A stretch of 64,000 nucleotides of DNA from Nodosilinea sp. PGN35 (GCF_029109325.1 NZ_JAQKQJ010000010.1:62001-126000); one strand, 5' to 3'. Positions 43,813 to 52,721 are shown, counted from the stretch's first letter. Made by a program: numbers and translations. The notes: generated by a model not told the origin, from the sequence alone.

Positions 43813-45490
43813 TGCGTCGATTGAGGCGATCGCCGCCAAGAGCGGTCAGCCGTTCCCCGGTGCCCCCAACAACTGGCGACGGTTTTTCAGCTTCAGCACC
43901 GACCACAAGGTGATTGGCATTCAGTACATGGTCACCGCCTTTGTGTTCTTTTTAATTGGCGGGCTGCTGGCCATGGTCATGCGGGGCGAGCTAATCACCC
44001 CCGAGGCCGACCTGGTCGATCGCACCGTCTACAACGCCCTATTCACCATGCACGGCACCATCATGCTGTTCATGTGGACCTTTCCGGTGCTCAATGGCCT
44101 GTCGAACTACCTGGTGCCCCTGATGATCGGGGCCAGGGATATGGCCTTTCCCCGGCTCAACGCCGCCGCCTTTTGGCTGGTGCCGGTGTTTGGCACCCTG
44201 CTGATGGTCAGCTTTTTTGTGCCCGGCGGGCCGTCGCAGTCGGGCTGGTGGGCCTACCCCCCGGTCAGCCTGCAAAACCCCACCGGCAACCTGATCAACG
44301 GCCAGGTGCTGTGGCTGCTGGCGGTGGCCCTCTCGGGCGTGTCATCGATCATGGGGGCGGTCAACTTTGTCACCACCATCTTTCGCATGCGGGCACCGGG
44401 CATGGGCTGGTTCAAAATGCCCGCCTTCTGCTGGACGGTGCTCAGCGCCCAGATGATTCAGCTGTTTGGCCTACCCTCGCTGACCGCAGGGGCGGTGATG
44501 CTGCTGCTGGACTTGACGGCGGGCACCAGCTTTTTTGACCCGGCCAGGGGCGGCGACCCGGTGCTGTACCAGCACTTTTTCTGGTTCTACTCCCACCCGG
44601 CGGTATACGTGATCATTCTGCCGATCTTCGGCACGTTTTCCGAAATTTTTCCGGTCTACGCCCGCAAGCCCCTGTTTGGCTACCGCTTTGTCGTCGTGTC
44701 GTCGCTAATCATCACCGTACTCAGCGCCATGGTGTGGGTGCACCACATGTTCGCCAGCGGCACCCCCAGCTGGATGCGGATGCTGTTTATGTTCTCGACC
44801 ATGCTGATCTCGGTGCCCACTGGGGTAAAGGTGTTTGCCTGGGTGGCCACGGTGTGGGGCGGCAAGCTGCGGCTCGATACGCCCATGCTGTTTGCCCTGG
44901 GCGGCCTGGTCTGCTTTTTGTTTGCGGGCATTACCGGGGTGATGCTGGGGGCGGTGCCCTTCGACATCCATGTCAACAACACCTACTTCGTGGTGGGCCA
45001 CTTTCACTACGTAATCTACGGCGCGACGGTGATGGGGGTCTACGCCGCCATCTACCACTGGTTTCCCAAAATGACCGGCCACATGTACTACGAAGGCCTG
45101 GGCAAGCTGCACTTTGCCCTCACCTTCATCGGCGTCAACCTCAACTTCTTCCCCATGCACCCCCTGGGGCTGATGGGCATGCCCCGCCGCGTCGCCTCCT
45201 ACGACCCCGAGTTTGCCTACTGGAACGTGATCGCCAGCCTGGGCGGCTTTTTGCTGGGGGTCTCGACCCTGCCCTTCATCCTCAACATGATCAGTTCATG
45301 GATCTTGGGCAAGCGCGCCCCGGCTAACCCCTGGAATGCGATCGGCCTGGAGTGGCTGATTCCCTCGCCACCGCCGGTCGAAAATTTTGAAGAAATCCCG
45401 ATTGTGGTGTCTGGCCCCTACGGCTACGGCTCCGACGAACCTTTAGTTGCCAACAACCCTGCTGGAGAGTTGATCAGTGAGCACAGCTAA
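43805..45490 (+). CDS. ctaD: Terminal oxidase subunit I (heme-copper oxidase), ARTO
   Basis: The catalytic subunit, 561 residues from ATG 43805, has about twelve membrane helices. The low-spin heme His is H83 in TMHGTIMLF; the CuB centre is WFYSHPAVYVI (His-Tyr pair) and WVHHMF; HVNNTYFVVGHFHYV carries the two remaining heme ligands. PTGVKVFAW contains the K-channel Lys typical of A-type oxidases. It reduces oxygen to water in the cytoplasmic or thylakoid membrane with electrons from subunit II or directly from quinol. A longer frame from 43520 is a shadow of ctaC. Confidence 0.95.
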   Translation: MSNASIEAIAAKSGQPFPGAPNNWRRFFSFSTDHKVIGIQYMVTAFVFFLIGGLLAMVMRGELITPEADLVDRTVYNALFTMHGTIMLFMWTFPVLNGLSNYLVPLMIGARDMAFPRLNAAAFWLVPVFGTLLMVSFFVPGGPSQSGWWAYPPVSLQNPTGNLINGQVLWLLAVALSGVSSIMGAVNFVTTIFRMRAPGMGWFKMPAFCWTVLSAQMIQLFGLPSLTAGAVMLLLDLTAGTSFFDPARGGDPVLYQHFFWFYSHPAVYVIILPIFGTFSEIFPVYARKPLFGYRFVVVSSLIITVLSAMVWVHHMFASGTPSWMRMLFMFSTMLISVPTGVKVFAWVATVWGGKLRLDTPMLFALGGLVCFLFAGITGVMLGAVPFDIHVNNTYFVVGHFHYVIYGATVMGVYAAIYHWFPKMTGHMYYEGLGKLHFALTFIGVNLNFFPMHPLGLMGMPRRVASYDPEFAYWNVIASLGGFLLGVSTLPFILNMISSWILGKRAPANPWNAIGLEWLIPSPPPVENFEEIPIVVSGPYGYGSDEPLVANNPAGELISEHS

Positions 45491-46079
45491 CCTCGACCCC
45501 ACCCTCAACACCCACGGTGCCCACGCCGAGCACGAAGAAGAAGACCACCGCATGTTTGGCTTCATCGTCTTTCTGCTGTCAGAAAGCGTGATTTTCCTCA
45601 GCTTTTTTGTGGGCTATACGGTTTATAAAACCAACATCACCGACTGGCTGCCCGCAGGGGTCGAGGGCTTAGAGGTGCGCGAACCGCTGATCAATACCAT
45701 CGTGCTGGTGTCGAGCAGCTTTGTGATTTACTTTGCCGAGCGGTTCTTGCACCGAGAAAATCTCTGGGGCTTTCGCGCCTTCTGGTTGCTGACCATGGCC
45801 ATGGGCAGCTTTTTTCTCTACGGCCAGGCGGTGGAGTGGATGGGGCTGCCCTTCGGCTTTACCGACGGCGTGTTTGGCGGCACCTTCTACCTGCTGACCG
45901 GCTTCCACGGCCTGCACGTGATGACCGGCGTGCTCTTGCAGGGGATTATGCTGGGGCGATCGTTTTTGCCGAATAACTACGCAGGCGGTGAGTTTGGCGT
46001 GGCGGCCACCTCGCTGTTCTGGCACTTCGTCGATGTGATTTGGATTATCCTATTCATCTTGATCTACGTGTGGCAGTAG
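45477..46079 (+). CDS. ctaE: Terminal oxidase subunit III, ARTO
   Basis: A GTG at 45477 overlaps the ctaD stop by 14 bases. The 200-residue protein has five hydrophobic segments, as in bacterial short subunit III, with EEDHRMFGFIVFLLSESVIF, GTFYLLTGFHGLHVMTGVL and the C-terminal SLFWHFVDVIWIILF. The conserved Glu and His of COX3 (SESVIF, GFHGLHV, WHFVDVIW) are visible. It ends the five-gene ARTO operon; a palindrome follows twelve bases downstream. Confidence 0.95.
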   Translation: MSTANLDPTLNTHGAHAEHEEEDHRMFGFIVFLLSESVIFLSFFVGYTVYKTNITDWLPAGVEGLEVREPLINTIVLVSSSFVIYFAERFLHRENLWGFRAFWLLTMAMGSFFLYGQAVEWMGLPFGFTDGVFGGTFYLLTGFHGLHVMTGVLLQGIMLGRSFLPNNYAGGEFGVAATSLFWHFVDVIWIILFILIYVWQ

Positions 46080-46090
46080 GGCATGTGACC

Positions 46091-46155
46091 AGATCCCAGG
46101 GTTCTTGGGGTAAGAAAGAGGTTAGCTGAGTAACCACAGAAGAACCCTGGGATCT
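46091..46155. terminator. Palindrome AGATCCCAGGGTTCTT, probable ARTO operon terminator
   Basis: Arms of sixteen bases, AGATCCCAGGGTTCTT (46091-46106) and its perfect complement (46140-46155), around a 33-base loop. It belongs to the dispersed family of 15910 and 51827, and its position suggests terminator function. Confidence 0.55.
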
Positions 46156-46214
46156 TCTAAACGAGAAAGGCTCCTTCCATTGCAAACTCAACAGGTCAAT
46201 AGCTTAATAATTCT

Positions 46215-46604
46215 ATGGGCACCCAAGTAACTATCACACTGCCAGATGAGGTTTACCAGAGAGCACAGCGCTTTGCTCATCTGGCCAACCGAGATGTGGC
46301 AAGTATTTTAACCGACTCCATTTTGCTTTCCATACCAGCCATTCGTGAAGAGACACTAATGCTGGCCCCGATCGCGTCTTTAGAAGATGCGGAGGTGATT
46401 GCCTTAACCGAACTGCAAATGGAGCCAGCAGAAGACCAGCGGCTGAGCCTGCTGCTCGATCGACAGCAGGAGGGTAGCTTGACAGAATCTGATCGCCTGG
46501 ACCTGCAAACTCTCATGCAAATTTATCAGGAAGGATTGCTGCGAAAGGCAACGGCCCTGGGCGAGGCCGTAAAACGAGGATTGATTGAGCCGTTAAGCAC
46601 GTGA
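46215..46604 (+). CDS. Antitoxin-like protein upstream of HNH gene
   Basis: This 129-residue protein begins GTQVTITLPDEVYQRAQRFA, a ribbon-helix-helix-like N-terminus of the CopG/antitoxin type, and continues with RDVASILTDSIL. The C-terminal half is helical (LSLLLDRQQEGSLTESDRLD). Its stop overlaps the GTG of the HNH nuclease gene (GTGA), so the two are coupled. The arrangement resembles a DNA-binding antitoxin with a nuclease, though many cyanobacterial pairs of this kind are uncharacterised. Confidence 0.7.
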   Translation: MGTQVTITLPDEVYQRAQRFAHLANRDVASILTDSILLSIPAIREETLMLAPIASLEDAEVIALTELQMEPAEDQRLSLLLDRQQEGSLTESDRLDLQTLMQIYQEGLLRKATALGEAVKRGLIEPLST

Positions 46605-47032
46605 GCCAAGTTAGTTCAGAAGTTCGAGAACGGGTCAGAGCTGATGCCAAAAATCGGTGCGGATATTGTCTCAGCCAGCAGAAATATGTGTTGGGCATTT
46701 TAGAGATTGACCACATTGTTCCTAAAGCTGTGGGAGGGGCTGATAATGAGGAAAATTTGTGGCTGGCCTGTCGGCTATGCAACGCCTACAAAGGCACTCA
46801 GACTGCAGCAAAAGACCCCATCACCCGACTCACTGTGAACCTTTTTAATCCCCGTTTGCAAACGTGGCAACAGCATTTTAGATGGATCAACGACGGTGTT
46901 TTAATCGAGGGCAAAACGGATGTGGGGCGCGCTACTGTTGTTGCCCTACAGCTCAACAATCCCTACGCCGTTATGGTTAGACAAGCTTGGATTTCTGCGG
47001 GATGGCACCCACCCGAGACATCTTCCACCTAA
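46601..47032 (+). CDS. HNH endonuclease
   Basis: This 143-residue protein from a GTG start has the complete HNH fold: zinc-binding NRCGYC, the catalytic EIDHIVPKAVGGADNEENLW and the second zinc pair ACRLCNAYKG. The His of DHIVP and the Asn of NEENLW are in place, so it should cut DNA. Its target is unknown; association with an antitoxin-like gene suggests a two-gene module common in cyanobacteria. Confidence 0.85.
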   Translation: MSQVSSEVRERVRADAKNRCGYCLSQQKYVLGILEIDHIVPKAVGGADNEENLWLACRLCNAYKGTQTAAKDPITRLTVNLFNPRLQTWQQHFRWINDGVLIEGKTDVGRATVVALQLNNPYAVMVRQAWISAGWHPPETSST

Positions 47033-47052
47033 AACACCTATAGGAACCCGCC

Positions 47053-48564
47053 ATGATTATCGACGACCAGCACTACGACGTGATCATTGTTGGCACCGGG
47101 GCGGGGGGCGGCACCCTGGCCCGCAAGCTGGCCCCGTCGGGCAAGCGGATTTTGCTGCTGGAGCGGGGCGATGCCATGCCCCTGGAGGAGCAAAACATCA
47201 GCGATGTGGATATCTTTCAGAAGCAGCGCTACCACGCCCCCGAGCAGTGGTACGACGAGAATGGGGAGCCGTTTACGCCGCAGATGAAGTATGCCATTGG
47301 CGGCAACACCAAAATCTACGGGGCGGCCCTGCAGCGGATGCGCGAAAGAGACTTTGAAGCGGTGAGTCATCAGGATGGCCCGTCGCCCGAGTGGTGCCTC
47401 AAGTACAGCGATTTTGAGCCTTACTACAGCGAGGCCGAGGCGATGTACCAGGTGCACGGCCAGAGTGGCGTCGACCCGACAGAACCCCCTCGCAGCGGCG
47501 ATTTCGCCTATCCGGCGATCGCCCACAACCCTACCATCGAACCTGTCGTAGAGAGCATTGGCAGACAGGGCTGCCACCCCTACCCGCTGCCCATGTCGCT
47601 GTCGCTGCGGGAGGATGACCCCACGGGCGATGCCGAAGTATTTGGGGTGACCCCGGCGGTAGATTTTGGCAATGTTACGCTCAAGACTTCGGCCCAAGTG
47701 ACGAGCGTACTGACCAACCCCTCAGGAACGGCAGCCAGAGGTGTGCAGGCCAGTATTAACGGTCAGCCCTACCTGTTTCTGGCCGATATTGTGGTGCTGG
47801 CCTGCGGGGCGATCAACTCGGCGGCGCTGCTGCTGCGATCGGCCAACGAGAAGCACCCCAATGGGCTGGCGAACCGCTCCGATCAGGTGGGCCGTAACCT
47901 GATGAAGGTGCAGATGAGCTCGATTGTCGAGGTGACCGCCCAGCCCAACTCCGGCAAATTTCCGCGATCGGTGGGGGTGAACGACTACTATTGGGGCGAC
48001 GGCCAGTTTGACTACCCCATGGGCCACGTTCAAAACATGGGCGGGGTGCTGCAGGACGCGATTTTTGCCGAGTCGCCGCCGGTGCTGTCGCTGGTGACCA
48101 AGTTTATGCCCAACTTTGGGCTGAAGCAGCTGGCGACGCGATCGATCGCCTGGTGGGCCATGACCGAGGTGCTGCCCGACCCCAGAAACCGAGTGGAGGT
48201 GAAAAATGGAAAGCTCCACGTGTCGTTTAGCGCCAACAACGCCGAGGCCCACGATCGCCTCGTGTACCGCTGGCTCGACGTGCTCAAGGCTGTCGAAAAA
48301 GACAGCAGCCTGTTCTCGCGATCGGGCCTGCACCCGCGCGGCGAGGTGCCCCTGCCGGTAATGGCCTACCAGTGCGGCACCTGTCGCATGGGCACCGACC
48401 CCACCAGCTCGGTGCTGGATATCCACTGCCGCACCCACGAGCTTGACAACCTCTACGTGGTCGACAGCAGCTTTATGCCCTCCAGCGCCAGCGTTGGCAA
48501 CGCTCTGACGGTGATCGCCAATGCCCTGCGGGTGGGCGATCATCTGCTGGAGCGACTGGGGTAG
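47053..48564 (+). CDS. GMC-family FAD oxidoreductase
   Basis: This 503-residue protein has the FAD dinucleotide-binding motif VIIVGTGAGGGTLARKL, YAIGGNTKIYGAALQRMRERD in the FAD attachment loop, VVLACGAINSAALLLRS and the C-terminal domain YQCGTCRMGTDPTSSVLD with VDSSFMPSSASVGNALTVIA, where the catalytic His-Asn pair of GMC enzymes appears as Ser/Asn. It oxidises an alcohol, perhaps a sugar or terpenoid. No signal peptide is seen. The gene stands alone, 20 bases after the HNH gene. Confidence 0.85.
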   Translation: MIIDDQHYDVIIVGTGAGGGTLARKLAPSGKRILLLERGDAMPLEEQNISDVDIFQKQRYHAPEQWYDENGEPFTPQMKYAIGGNTKIYGAALQRMRERDFEAVSHQDGPSPEWCLKYSDFEPYYSEAEAMYQVHGQSGVDPTEPPRSGDFAYPAIAHNPTIEPVVESIGRQGCHPYPLPMSLSLREDDPTGDAEVFGVTPAVDFGNVTLKTSAQVTSVLTNPSGTAARGVQASINGQPYLFLADIVVLACGAINSAALLLRSANEKHPNGLANRSDQVGRNLMKVQMSSIVEVTAQPNSGKFPRSVGVNDYYWGDGQFDYPMGHVQNMGGVLQDAIFAESPPVLSLVTKFMPNFGLKQLATRSIAWWAMTEVLPDPRNRVEVKNGKLHVSFSANNAEAHDRLVYRWLDVLKAVEKDSSLFSRSGLHPRGEVPLPVMAYQCGTCRMGTDPTSSVLDIHCRTHELDNLYVVDSSFMPSSASVGNALTVIANALRVGDHLLERLG

Positions 48565-48650
48565 GGGCCCATTCCACTATCCCTCTCCAGCACAACCTAC
48601 AATTAAGGTATAGAGGACGGCTTTAATGGCCGCACCCATGGGGCTAACCG

Positions 48651-49223
48651 ATGGTTCAAACGCCTACTCGATACGTGACTCAGGCAGAGTTTGAGCAGCT
48701 TTGCCTGGAGCATCCCGATCGCATCCTCGAACGCACCGCCCAGGGAGAAATGATAGACGTGGCACCGGTAGGGGGAGAGGGCAGCAGCCAGGAGGCCGAC
48801 CTAATCGGAGACCTGATTATTTGGAATCGGCAAACCAAGCTGGGAAAAGTATTTAGTTCCCAGGGTGCTTTCAAGTTGCCCTTTGGCTCGACCCGAGCGG
48901 CTGATGTCGCCTGGGTTCAGCCAGAGCGCTGGGAAGCGTTAACGCCTGAACAACGAATTGGCTTCCCCCCCATTTGCCCCGATTTTGTCATTGAATTGCG
49001 CTCTCAGTCCATCGCCAATGGCCTCATCAAGCCCCAATCTTTAGCGGAGCTGCGGACTAAAATGACCGAATACCTGGCCAGTGGTCTGCGCCTGGGCTGG
49101 CTAATTAATCCCCAAGGGCGGCAGGTCGAAATTTATCGAGCTGGCCAAGCGGTGGAAATGGTTTCGATGCCTGCCGTTTTGTCAGGTGAAGCGGTGCTAC
49201 CGGGGTTTGAACTTCACGTTTGA
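48651..49223 (+). CDS. Uma2-family (DUF820) protein
   Basis: The complete 190-residue protein has the Uma2 pattern: LERTAQGEMIDVAPVGGEGS near the N-terminus, then AADVAWVQPERW, PDFVIELRSQS and LGWLINPQGRQVEIYRAG. The residues D (AADVAW) and E-x-R (IELRS) correspond to a PD-(D/E)XK core with the usual Lys replaced by Arg. Many copies occur per cyanobacterial genome; the function is not established. Confidence 0.85.
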   Translation: MVQTPTRYVTQAEFEQLCLEHPDRILERTAQGEMIDVAPVGGEGSSQEADLIGDLIIWNRQTKLGKVFSSQGAFKLPFGSTRAADVAWVQPERWEALTPEQRIGFPPICPDFVIELRSQSIANGLIKPQSLAELRTKMTEYLASGLRLGWLINPQGRQVEIYRAGQAVEMVSMPAVLSGEAVLPGFELHV

Positions 49224-49267
49224 TGGCTGGCATCGAGGTGAATTATTGGAATACCGCTATGCCTGTA

Positions 49268-49975
49268 TCAAGTCACTAAGGTGACGGTGCCGGTGTCGAG
49301 GTCGTAGCGGGCTCCGACCACCTGGAGCTGGCCCGAGGTCTGGCGATCGCGCACTAGCGACGACCTCAACACCTGCTCCACCTGGTAGCGCACGTTGGCC
49401 GTCACCGCGTTGTCTACCGCATCCCCAGGCTGCCCCTTAACCTGCTCCACCGCTGGCAAAATCGCCTGCACAAAAGTGCCAATATCCCCCGGCAGAGGCT
49501 TATTCTCGACCGCCGCCGTTACCGCACCACAGCGCTCGTGGCCCAGCACCATCAGCAATGGCGTTTCCAATAGCTCCACAGCATACTCAATGCTGCCCAG
49601 CACCTCCGGCGTGGCAATATTGCCCGCCACCCGCACGTCAAAGATGTCGCCCAGCCCCTGGTCAAAGATAATTTCAGCCGTCACCCGCGAGTCGGCGCAG
49701 CTGAGCACCGTGGCAAAGGGGTGCTGGGCCTGGGTTAGCTCCAGTACCCGCTCCTCTGACTGGTCGGGATGCTCCAGGTGGTGCCCCGTAAAGCGCTGGT
49801 TGCCGTCGAGCAAGCGCTTCAGCGCCTCCTCGGGGCTGAGGGATGACGGCCCCAGGGTCGCCGCCGCCGCCGACTTGATCGGCCAGAGCGCCGGGCCGAG
49901 GGTGGCCAACCCCAGCAACCTGCCGCCCAGCGCCAGCACCCGACGGCGGGCTATACCGCTATTGCTATGTTCCAT
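49268..49975 (-). CDS. Exported beta-carbonic anhydrase (EcaB-like)
   Basis: This 235-residue protein has a twin-arginine signal (ARRRVLALGGRLLGLATLG, cleavage after SAAAA) and the beta-carbonic anhydrase core: C93, D95, R97 (LSCADSRVTAEII), then H146 and C149 (VLGHERCGAV). RVAGNIATPEVLGSIEYAV is a further family signature. Located in the periplasm or lumen it would equilibrate CO2 and bicarbonate, as proposed for EcaB. The SbtA/SbtB bicarbonate transporter genes follow on the same strand, so the three form an inorganic-carbon cluster. Confidence 0.9.
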   Translation of the reverse strand: MEHSNSGIARRRVLALGGRLLGLATLGPALWPIKSAAAATLGPSSLSPEEALKRLLDGNQRFTGHHLEHPDQSEERVLELTQAQHPFATVLSCADSRVTAEIIFDQGLGDIFDVRVAGNIATPEVLGSIEYAVELLETPLLMVLGHERCGAVTAAVENKPLPGDIGTFVQAILPAVEQVKGQPGDAVDNAVTANVRYQVEQVLRSSLVRDRQTSGQLQVVGARYDLDTGTVTLVT

Positions 49976-50115
49976 AAAGCACTTCCTCGCAAACCTCTTT
50001 TTCTACTGACTATTCACATGAATTCCTGTGGCCAGAGCAGCATTTTATCGATGCCTGCAACACATCTGCCCTGAGGATTTTGCGATTCTTATAGGATCGC
50101 TATTTGCCCGCTTGG

Positions 50116-50427
50116 TTACAGGGATGCCACACATTTGATCGAGCGAATTTCCATCACGTCGGAGATGTAGCAGGTGCCGCCAAATTTATTCAGCAGGGGC
50201 CGCACATTTTCGGCCACTGTCTTAATTTGCTCGGGCATACAAAAGGCAATGATGTAGACATTGTCGAGCATAGTCATGTCTAAGTCTTCACTGCCTTCGC
50301 GCAGCCCCGAGCCCTCGACATTGCGAATCACCGCGTGGCCATGGACGCCAGATTTCTTCAGCACGTTTAAAATTTTGGCCAGCTCAAAGGAGTTGGCGAT
50401 AATTTCAATCTTTTTGACCAGGTGCAT
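50116..50427 (-). CDS. sbtB: PII-like bicarbonate-transporter regulator SbtB
   Basis: This 103-residue PII-like protein binds adenine nucleotides and regulates SbtA. The ferredoxin-like fold begins KKIEIIANSFELAKILNVLK; GVHGHAVIRNVEGSGLREG corresponds to the T-loop region and the C-terminus is ISDVMEIRSIKCVASL. SbtB proteins with redox control end in a CGPEGC-like R-loop; here only one Cys remains near the end and the loop is missing. The gene lies four bases downstream of sbtA. Confidence 0.9.
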   Translation of the reverse strand: MHLVKKIEIIANSFELAKILNVLKKSGVHGHAVIRNVEGSGLREGSEDLDMTMLDNVYIIAFCMPEQIKTVAENVRPLLNKFGGTCYISDVMEIRSIKCVASL

Positions 50428-50431
50428 GGGC

Positions 50432-51400
50432 TTAGCTCCACAACAGATTTATACCGTACAGATAAAGCGGAATGCCAACGATGATGTTGAACGGAAAGGT
50501 CACCGCTAGGGCCGTAGATACGTACAAACTGGGGTTGGCTTCGGGCACCGTCAGCCGCATGGCCGCAGGCACCGCGATGTAGGAAGCACTGGCGCACAGC
50601 ACCGCAAACAACAGGGCATCCCCCTGGGGCATGTTGATCGCCCTGGCAATTAGGAGCCCAATCCCAGCATTGAGAATTGGGATCAGTATGGCAAAGGAAA
50701 TCAAGAACAGGCCGGTTTTCTGCAAGTCTTTAATTCTTTTGGCGGCAACTAAACCCATATCGAGCAGGAAGAAGGTCAGGACGCCATAGAACATGTCTTG
50801 GGTAAAGGGCGACAACACCTCCCACCCGTGCTCGCCGGTCAGCATGCCGATAATTAGGCTGCCCACCAGCAAAAAGACTGAGCTGTTGAGAAAGGCATCG
50901 CGCAGCACCTCAGACCAGACAAATTCTCGCTTTTCGTCTCGCGAAAAGAAGTTGACCAGAATCAGCCCCACGATGATGGCCGGAGACTCCATTAGGGCCA
51001 GGGCCGCGACCATAAAGCCGTCGAAGGCCATGCCCAACTCGGTCAGGAAGGCGCTGGCGGTAATAAAGGTAACGGCGCTAATGGAGCCGTAGGTGGCGGC
51101 GATCGCCGCTGAGTCGTAGGTGTCGAGCTTGAGCCGCAGAATAAAGAAGGTGTAGAGCGGCACCGCACAGGCCATCATAATGGCCGCCAAGATAGTCAGC
51201 ACCAGCTGCTGATCAATGCCGCTTTTAGTTAGCTCAACCCCCCCTTTAAACCCGATCGCCAGCAATAAATAAAGAGAAAACAGCTTGGGAATTGGCGGTG
51301 GAATTTCTAAATCAGACTTGACTAGAACCGCTAACATCCCCAAAAAGAAAAATAGCACCGGGGGGTTCAAAATATTGGACACGATCAAATTGGCGTTCAT
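50432..51400 (-). CDS. sbtA: Sodium-dependent bicarbonate transporter SbtA
   Basis: SbtA imports bicarbonate with sodium under carbon limitation. The protein (322 residues) has about ten membrane segments, including IVSNILNPPVLFFFLGMLAV, YGSISAVTFITASAFL and the second-half equivalent LCASASYIAVPAAMRLTVPE, the paired sodium/bicarbonate-binding motifs. The ATG at 51400 is preferred because an AGGAG site lies eight bases before it; ATGs at 51406 and 51430 are less well placed. The intracellular loop between the halves (DEKREFVWSEVL) interacts with SbtB in known complexes. Confidence 0.95.
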   Translation of the reverse strand: MNANLIVSNILNPPVLFFFLGMLAVLVKSDLEIPPPIPKLFSLYLLLAIGFKGGVELTKSGIDQQLVLTILAAIMMACAVPLYTFFILRLKLDTYDSAAIAATYGSISAVTFITASAFLTELGMAFDGFMVAALALMESPAIIVGLILVNFFSRDEKREFVWSEVLRDAFLNSSVFLLVGSLIIGMLTGEHGWEVLSPFTQDMFYGVLTFFLLDMGLVAAKRIKDLQKTGLFLISFAILIPILNAGIGLLIARAINMPQGDALLFAVLCASASYIAVPAAMRLTVPEANPSLYVSTALAVTFPFNIIVGIPLYLYGINLLWS

Positions 51401-51670
51401 GTCCATCTCTCCTGAGGCCAAAAGAGCCAAAAATTCAGAAAACTTTGCATTCTAAAAACTATCGCTGTCTGTGACCATGAGTATCGTGCCGAATTGCCTC
51501 CTGTCAATGGTTTCGTTAAAATCTTTGCCAAACGAGACGATTGCAGCGTCAATTCTGAGTCTCCACAGTCGAGCAGGGATCCTGCCATCAAGAACCTGGA
51601 TAACAATTCCTTCGCCTGGAGTAGCTAATGTTTTTTTGCGATTAAAAATCCAAAACTTTGAACAGTTCTA

Positions 51671-51776
51671 ATACCAAATCCTAGTTGAATACACCCGCTT
51701 TGCAGGGGCGTAGCATGCTACGCCCCTACGGGGTTCCTGGGTATAAATCAGGGTTTACCAAATCGAATTTCGTATA
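51671..51776. mobile_element. MITE-like element, about 106 bp
   Basis: Begins ATACCAAATCCTAG and ends AAATCGAATTTCGTAT, imperfect inverted ends. Central palindrome GCAGGGGCGTAGCATGC with complement GCTACGCCCCTAC, flanked by AATACACCCGCTTT and AATCAGGGTTTACC. Same length and order of parts as 21255-21360 and 51891-51995. Confidence 0.55.
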
Positions 51777-51826
51777 AAGTTTTAGCAGATCTTTTTCTTG
51801 AGGGCATGATCCTAAACCCATAAAGC

Positions 51827-51860
51827 AGACCCCAGGGTTTTTAGAAAAACCCTGGGGTCT
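51827..51860. repeat. Palindrome AGACCCCAGGGTTTTT
   Basis: Sixteen-base arms around two bases, third member of the CCCAGGG palindrome family (15910, 46091) with two arm positions changed in a compensatory way (GATC to GACC on one arm, GGTC on the other), keeping the stem intact. Confidence 0.65.
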
Positions 51861-51890
51861 AAAGCAATCGTGATTTGGGCTGGGGTATTT

Positions 51891-51995
51891 ATATCAAATC
51901 CTGGCTATATACCCCCGGTTTGTAGGGGCATTGTACTGCAATGCCCCTACAGGATCTCTGTTTTGAATCGGGGTTTCTCAAGGCGGATTTGATAT
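51891..51995. mobile_element. MITE-like element, 105 bp, inverted ends ATATCAAATCC
   Basis: Begins ATATCAAATCC and ends GGATTTGATAT, perfect 11-base inverted repeats. Centre: TAGGGGCATTGTACTGC with its complement; flanks ATACCCCCGGTTTG and AATCGGGGTTTCTC. The best-preserved copy of the family. Confidence 0.6.
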
Positions 51996-52028
51996 TAGTC
52001 GGCAACATAACCGTAGCGCTTGCCTGCC

Positions 52029-52721
52029 CTACACCGCCACCTGAGCACTGTACTGGGCTGCCAGGGTGCTCAGCACCGCCTCCGTCGAGGCCGTCCAGCC
52101 GATGATGCCGCCCTGGGCGCGCACCATCTCCAGAGTGGCCTGCTTGAATTCGGGGAAGTAGCTCTCGGTGGCGTCTTCTACCAGCAGGCACTCGTAGCCG
52201 CGATCGTTGGCCTCGCGCATGGTGGTCTGCACACACACCTCGGTGGTCACCCCGGTAATCACCAGGTGGGTAACGCCCTGAGCCTTGAGGTGGGCCTCCA
52301 GATCCGTGGCGTAGAAAGCCCCCTTACCCGGCTTGGGGATGATCACTTCCCCCGGCAGCGGGGCCAGTTCGGGAATAATGCCGTTGCCCGGCTCCCCCAA
52401 CACCAGTATGCGCCCCATGGGGCCAGGGTCGCCAATCTTGAGGGCGCCGTGGCCGCGATCGCGCTTCGACGGCGGACAGTCCGACAGATCGGGCAAGTGC
52501 CCCTCCACGGTCTGAAAAATCGGCAGGTTATAGCGGCGAAAGGCATCTTGCAGTGCCCTGACCTGGGGAATGATCGCCCGCAGCAGGCCGACATCGTTGC
52601 CCAGGGCATCGCCAAAGCCCCCAGGCTCGATGAAATCGCGCTGCATGTCGATGATGATCAGCGCCAGGCCGGTGGGGGGTAGGGGGTAGGGGTAGGGTTG
52701 GGCGGGGAGGGGGGTGGGCAT
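52029..52721 (-). CDS. Cysteine hydrolase (isochorismatase-like amidohydrolase), copy 1
   Basis: This 230-residue protein has the triad of cysteine amidohydrolases: Asp in [18 protein letters not shown], Lys in [13 protein letters not shown] and nucleophile Cys in [18 protein letters not shown]. The DMQRDF and cis-peptide VTTEVC motifs fit N-carbamoylsarcosine amidase, ureidoacrylate amidohydrolase, biuret hydrolase (BiuH) and triuret hydrolase (TrtA). It is a paralogue of 54981-55661. Its location at the end of a BMP-type ABC importer cluster suggests it hydrolyses the imported amide or ureido compound. Confidence 0.85.
   Translation of the reverse strand: MPTPLPAQPYPYPLPPTGLALIIIDMQRDFIEPGGFGDALGNDVGLLRAIIPQVRALQDAFRRYNLPIFQTVEGHLPDLSDCPPSKRDRGHGALKIGDPGPMGRILVLGEPGNGIIPELAPLPGEVIIPKPGKGAFYATDLEAHLKAQGVTHLVITGVTTEVCVQTTMREANDRGYECLLVEDATESYFPEFKQATLEMVRAQGGIIGWTASTEAVLSTLAAQYSAQVAV

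Larger units (their letters stand above)
51401..52028. other. Gene-free region carrying three palindromic elements
   Basis: About 630 bases with no supported gene. The right half contains two MITE-like elements and one CCCAGGG palindrome (separate entries). The left half should contain the sbtA promoter; no clear motif was identified. AT content is higher than average around 51620-51670. Confidence 0.55.

Noticed and set aside
42610..43839. Minus-strand frame of 409 codons opposite the oxidase genes
   Set aside because: Gly/His/Gln-rich shadow of ctaC, produced by codon bias in GC-rich DNA.
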